NCBI RefSeq assembly: GCF_020740795.1 | Contig: NC_067294.1 | Coordinates: 2,604,001-2,668,000, forward strand | Length of the DNA stretch: 64,000 nucleotides | Direction: 5' to 3' | Source: Apus apus | Taxonomy: Eukaryota; Chordata; Aves; Apodiformes; Apodidae | In this document: piece after piece, positions 59,612 to 64,000 of the stretch | Layout of the letters: each line of letters starts with the position of its first letter | How positions within the stretch are numbered: position 1 is the stretch's first letter | Notes under the pieces: generated by a model | Told to the model about the DNA's origin: nothing | What the model saw: the letters and a program-made list of their open reading frames with translations, nothing else | Databases searched by the model: none | Position numbers and translations under genes: made by a program

Positions 59612-62600
59612 GCTGCTGCTAAAATTCAGCTGTGCTGGAGGGGCTGGGCAAGGGCAGTACCTGAGCGTGGGTGGCTTTAACTTTCCCTGTTTCCTTTCTG
59701 CTGCGGCGATGTGACTGCAGCAAAAGTGAGAAAAGAGCAAAAAGCTGCTGAGATGAGAAATGAGTCGACTCTGCCCTCGCCTGCGGGCTGCCAAGGGCTC
59801 CGGCCCCAGCACTTGCAGTCGGTGCCAAGAACCATCCGCAGTGGGGATTTGGGGTGAACTTTTGTCACAGCATCTCCTGGTGCAACACCAGGGGGAATGA
59901 GGGGTGAAGGTGTCTGCTGACACAATCCAGGGCCCCGAGCTGGGACATGTTATCAGAGCTTTGAGGTGCCCTAAAAGTGCACAGGGCTGGGTTTGAGTCA
60001 GAGGCTCCTGGTCCCTGAGCACCCCAAATGACAGCATTGCCCTGCCAGCCCTCCAGTCCCTAATAACCTTCTAATTTGTATTGATTGTTTGATGAAGAGC
60101 AAAAGGCACATTCCCCCTGGTAATGGGCACCATCCCCAGCAGCGGTGCCGGCTTGGTGCAGCCTGACTATATGCCTTTTTTTCCGTGGCATGATGACTAA
60201 TTTTGCAATGAAAAGGAATTAATTCCTCATTGAATCAGCAACAGCAAAATTCTGTAGGTTTTGTTTTTCATAGCCAGGGCGTCAACTCATCTCAGCCTGT
60301 CTGAGAAGTGACATTTAAGTGGACACATTTGGGGTGACTCTGGGCGCATGTGCTGCACCCCTGGCCTTTCACCCCGGCGCGGGGCAGAGGAACAGAGGCA
60401 AGCTCTGAACTCGCTCCATCTCTGCAGAGGCACCCGAGCAGGGCAGAGGAGCATGGAGATGAGCTTGGAGCTCACCCCATCCATCTGCCAGCTCTGCACC
60501 AGGACTGGCCCCAGGGTCTGCTCCCACCCGCCAGATGCAGGGACAGCCAGACACACATGGCCTGGGGCTCTTGGGCTGCCAAAACCCCAGGGTGACAGCC
60601 ACCGGCATGGCACAACACCTACCTGAGCTGCTGTCCCTCAGCCAGGCCCCTCGCCCCACAGCTTTTTTTGTTTCACTATTTTTGGGGCCAGCGATGTGGG
60701 AAAATCTGAAAGTGACGTGACTAATCTCGCCTCACTGCGGCTCGGCTCCCCAGTGAGGCTGGAAACCACAGCACTCTCCCTGGCCACCCGCTCGTGTGCC
60801 GGGGTGCTTTCTGCTGCTGTGCCATGGGAGACAGATCCTGCATCCCCCCAGGTGCTTCCAGCCACCCTTCATTGGCCTGGGATGGTGGAGGGACCCTGCT
60901 TCTGGCATCATAGAGGGGTTATGGGGCATTCCTCTCCCTGCAAACTCTTCCACATCCATGGAGGGGCTGCCAGGATGGACAGTGGCTCCTGTGGAACTGG
61001 GGTTTCCAGCAGGCTCATCCCAGATTTGCTTGCTTTTGGGCTGACCACAGGATTTTGGCTGTTCAGGGTGTTGGCCAGTGCTTCTGCACCAGCGGGATGT
61101 GTTCAGTGGTGGGGAGCGGAGGTTCATGCAAGGCAGGCAGTACCCCCTCATCCTTCAGTCATGACCCCAAAGGTGCTGGACCCCAGCCACGCTGTGCACG
61201 GTCCTGACAGTTTTACAAATTCCCATCTGGAGGAGCAGTGGTGCAGTCCACCACCAGCAGGATGCTGGGATCCCTGGCAGCTTGGAGTCACCACTGATTC
61301 TTTTAAGAGCTACTCTCCATTGCAGAAAGAAATAGTTTTCACAGGTTATAAAACATTCACTTCTTTTCTTGTTATTTGTTTCTTTTTCTAAACTGATACA
61401 AGCAGAAAAAATTGTTTACCATTTATTTCTAATATTTCCACCAGGCTAAAAACCCACAGAGTATTGCAGTTCATGGAAATGTTTTGATTTGATTTTTTGG
61501 CTTTTGACCTTCTGTGCTACATTTTGCAAAGATTAGCTTTAAAGTTTAAAAGAAAAAAAAAAGTCTGTTGATCTGTTGAGCCAGCAAAGTAAAACTACTC
61601 ATTTTTAGCATGTCATGACTAAAGAGATGACTCTTTAAAAAATGCATCAAAATACTTGCTAACATGAGGTGCTTCCCAGAAAATGTTTGATTATGATCTC
61701 TCCCCCTTTTCTAATGAAAAACTCAAATTTAACTTTAAAAAAACCTCATTTATAGTTCTGATCAACCAGCCCAGTGCTGGCAGGCTCGGATAACTCTGTG
61801 GCTGTCAGTTGCCCCACTGCTGCCCACACTGGGCACGTGTGACATGGGATGGCAGCAAAGGCCAAGGATCAGGTGCCAGATCAGGCACCATGGAGCCAAC
61901 AAACACTGTGTCTCTGCTCACGAGGGTGATCCTCACACGAAGGACCTGCTGGGTTTGTGTGTGCTCAGCGAAAGGAGAGTTTTCCAGCTAGCCTGGAGCT
62001 GCTCTCACAATCAGACACCCATGCGTGAGTGGTGAGGTCTCCTAATTTTGCCTTGCCAACAATTAGTCTTTCTTAATAATTAATGCCACGACTTCTTCTC
62101 TTTGCTCATCCAATTACCACTTGTTATTAAAGTAACTTCTTGGCTTCGAAGAGGGAGCTTCTTCCCTCACAGTCTCTTTTTTTTATTCATAATTCTTTAC
62201 AGCCAGGCCGGTGGGGGCTGATGAATCCCGGTGTGCTGTGGGGTCAGTGCCATATGGCACCAGCTGCCAGCACCAGGCATGTGGGGACAGGAGCTCACCA
62301 GGGAGGGGGACAGTCAGGAGTGTTGCACTTCAGCAAATTTGAGAGGGGAAAAGAGCCCTCCAGGCTTGCAAAACTCTTTCTACTGCTCCGTCCCCTCTGG
62401 AAATACCGTTCTGGTGTTGCCGCAAATGCGCCTCTTCGTTTCTGTAGCGAGGTTGTGGCTGCACAGCTCATTTCCCAACTTGCCCTCAAAGGGGTAGGTG
62501 ACACAAAGCTGTCCCCAGAGCCCTTTCATGTCGCTCCCAGCTGCCAAAGGATGGGACTTTGGGTGACCTGGGGCTGGGGCCATGACACTGGGCACCAGCT

Positions 62601-64000
62601 GTGTTATTCTGGGGGGAGCAGGTAGTCAGCAGCTCCATCACCACCACTCTGAGCTCTATTGAAACAGCTTTGGGCAGGAGATGCAATAAGATGCTTCACC
62701 AAAAGACAGCACATTACACTGTTGCCCCAACCTCATCCTCCCACGGGACCTGTGAGAGGACAACCAAACCAACATCAGCCCACTCAGCAAACAACATTTA
62801 TATGAGGTTCATTTTATGGCATATACATTGTCAGCTGCTAAGTTCTGGCTTTGAAAAGCCTCTCCAAGGTTCACACGCTGCAGCTGATTTCAGAAACTAA
62901 ATCTGGACCTTGTAGAAAAGAGGAATTGATACAATTTCTCTGCCATATAGATTTCTATAAACGAGTTATCATTTCACAGCAAAGACACGTGCGGCAGCCA
63001 CAGAGCATCTGGTAAAGACCAGGAGCTGTAGACGTGGCCATGGCCTGTGACCATTAACAGCTGTGGTGTTTGAACTGGGGATGGACACTGGAGGAGTCTT
63101 CTTGGTTTCTCCAGATCTTAGTTCAACATTCCATTTTTCCCCTGGTTGACTGAATCTGGGAGATGGGCTCCTGCAACAAGCTCCCAAAGGATGGAAGCAG
63201 GAGGGGCATGAATAGCTTCCTGCAGAAATCTTGTCCTGCCTCCCTCCTGAGCATCCTTCCCCACCAGCTTTTCATGACTTTAAAGAGTAAAATTTTTTCA
63301 GCAAGGCAAGTGCAAGAGTAGAAGTGACCCAGGGAAGGCCAGTTCTTCTGACTGGTGCAACATCTCGTTTCCCATCTGAACTGGTGGAAAATCTGACTAA
63401 CTGAGCTGTAACCGATTGTACCACCAAGGTACGGGGTTCTGCTTTGATGGGGAAGGAGGACAGCCCCTGCCTTTGCTGTAACCACACATGCTCTCTGCTT
63501 CTCACTGTTGAGGTATCCTGGGACTGTTCAGCTGCCTTTGTAGTGGTTGGGTCTCCTGATAACAGTCACAGGCAGCAGGGCTGGCTGGTGGGTGGTGCTG
63601 CACCTTGGAGCAGGCATGGGGCAAATGGGAAGGAAAGAGCTGCCCCACTTTGAGCAGCAGAAATGCTTAAGTTGAAGTTTTCAAAACAGCTCAGCATCAA
63701 GCTCGTTCTGCTGCAGTGTCATGTTAAAATGTACACTTAGAAACTGCATATCCCTAGTTTAGGCTTTATGGCTCTTAAATAAGCTTAATCATAGCTAATT
63801 TTAGAAATACCACTGAAAAGCTGTTCTTCATCTCATTTCATGGCCAAGAAGAGTAAAAGCTTAGAGCTCCAAATGTGTTTAACTAAGCAGGAGCCAGGCC
63901 AGGGCCACTTAGGATGGGAAAACCACAGAGCCCATGGCCCGGCTGCAGGACAGGGACGCCTGTACCACACCAGTCTGCGCTGGAAGGGGGGGGCACATTC
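59612..64000. other. End of window, still intron 3, no exon recognised
   Basis: GC-richer patches at 59700-59880 and 60340-61280 give overlapping open frames, the longest being 231 codons at 60696-61391 on the plus strand. None shows a known domain or a TCF7 segment. The patch at 60690-60800 has several CpGs and a CRE-like GTGACGTGAC. The last kilobases are ordinary intronic DNA. Confidence 0.5.

Larger units (their letters stand above)
19149..64000 (+). other. TCF7: TCF7 intron 3 (partial, at least 44.8 kb)
   Basis: The intron starts with the strong donor GTGAGT at 19149. I looked on both strands for the next expected TCF7 segments (the Groucho-binding and proline-rich middle exons, the HMG-box halves with NAFMLYMKEMR and WHALSREEQAKYYELARKER, and the C-clamp/tail) and found none. 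No other gene with a recognisable exon is nested here. An intron this long is notable for a bird. A missed small alternative exon or a non-coding transcript cannot be excluded. Confidence 0.7.

Noticed and set aside
60696..61391. 231-residue open frame on the plus strand in intron 3
   Set aside because: It lies in a GC-rich patch with overlapping frames on the other strand, and its product shows no recognisable domain or TCF7 segment.
1..64000. CRISPR arrays, tRNA or rRNA genes, integrated viruses, gene clusters of a new system
   Set aside because: None of the required signatures was seen. The window is ordinary vertebrate intergenic and intronic DNA around one gene.

Overview
This window looks like nuclear DNA from a bird. 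It has no dense coding; instead it holds one CpG-rich promoter, three short exons with clean GT/AG splice sites, long non-coding stretches, and fragments of avian CR1 LINEs. The CR1 fragment on the plus strand ends in the typical 'AACCCAAACCATTCTGTGAT'-type tail. There are also decayed copies of a MIR/CORE-type SINE of the amniote kind. No prokaryotic operon, CRISPR array, phage or plasmid feature is present.

The only gene I can support is TCF7 (T-cell factor 1, TCF-1), a Wnt/beta-catenin HMG-box transcription factor, on the plus strand. The window holds its 5' end only. Coding exon 1 (18349-18543) encodes the beta-catenin-binding domain, exon 2 is 18624-18690 and exon 3 is 19042-19148. Together they give 369 nt, or 123 codons, with frame kept across both junctions. 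I found no context-dependent repression domain, HMG box or C-terminal tail exon downstream, so everything from 19149 to 64000 is most simply read as one very long intron 3 (at least 44.8 kb).

Layout: 1-16440 is intergenic, AT-rich DNA upstream of TCF7, with an ancient SINE at about 2555-2720, a pair of related ~250-bp segments near 6280 and 7640, and a conserved-looking AT-rich block at about 15880-16200. From about 16440 to 17700 there is roughly 1.2 kb of TG/CA-rich degenerate tandem repeat, a 19-G run and a (TG)n microsatellite. These abut the CpG island and leader (about 17420-18620), which carries a CCAAT box, GC boxes, a TCF/LEF consensus site and a polypurine tract. The rest is intron 3, with CR1 pieces near 32370, 38501, 52745 and 59243, SINE-like pieces near 30180 and 37850, a pentamer microsatellite at 47991, small tandem duplications, an isolated CpG-dense patch at about 52225-52350 and several enhancer-like blocks.

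I did not find an undescribed biological system. The observations most worth checking concern TCF7 regulation: the repeat wall in front of the promoter, consensus TCF sites suggesting autoregulation, the conserved internal methionine that starts short dominant-negative TCF-1 forms, and a possible internal CpG promoter in intron 3.
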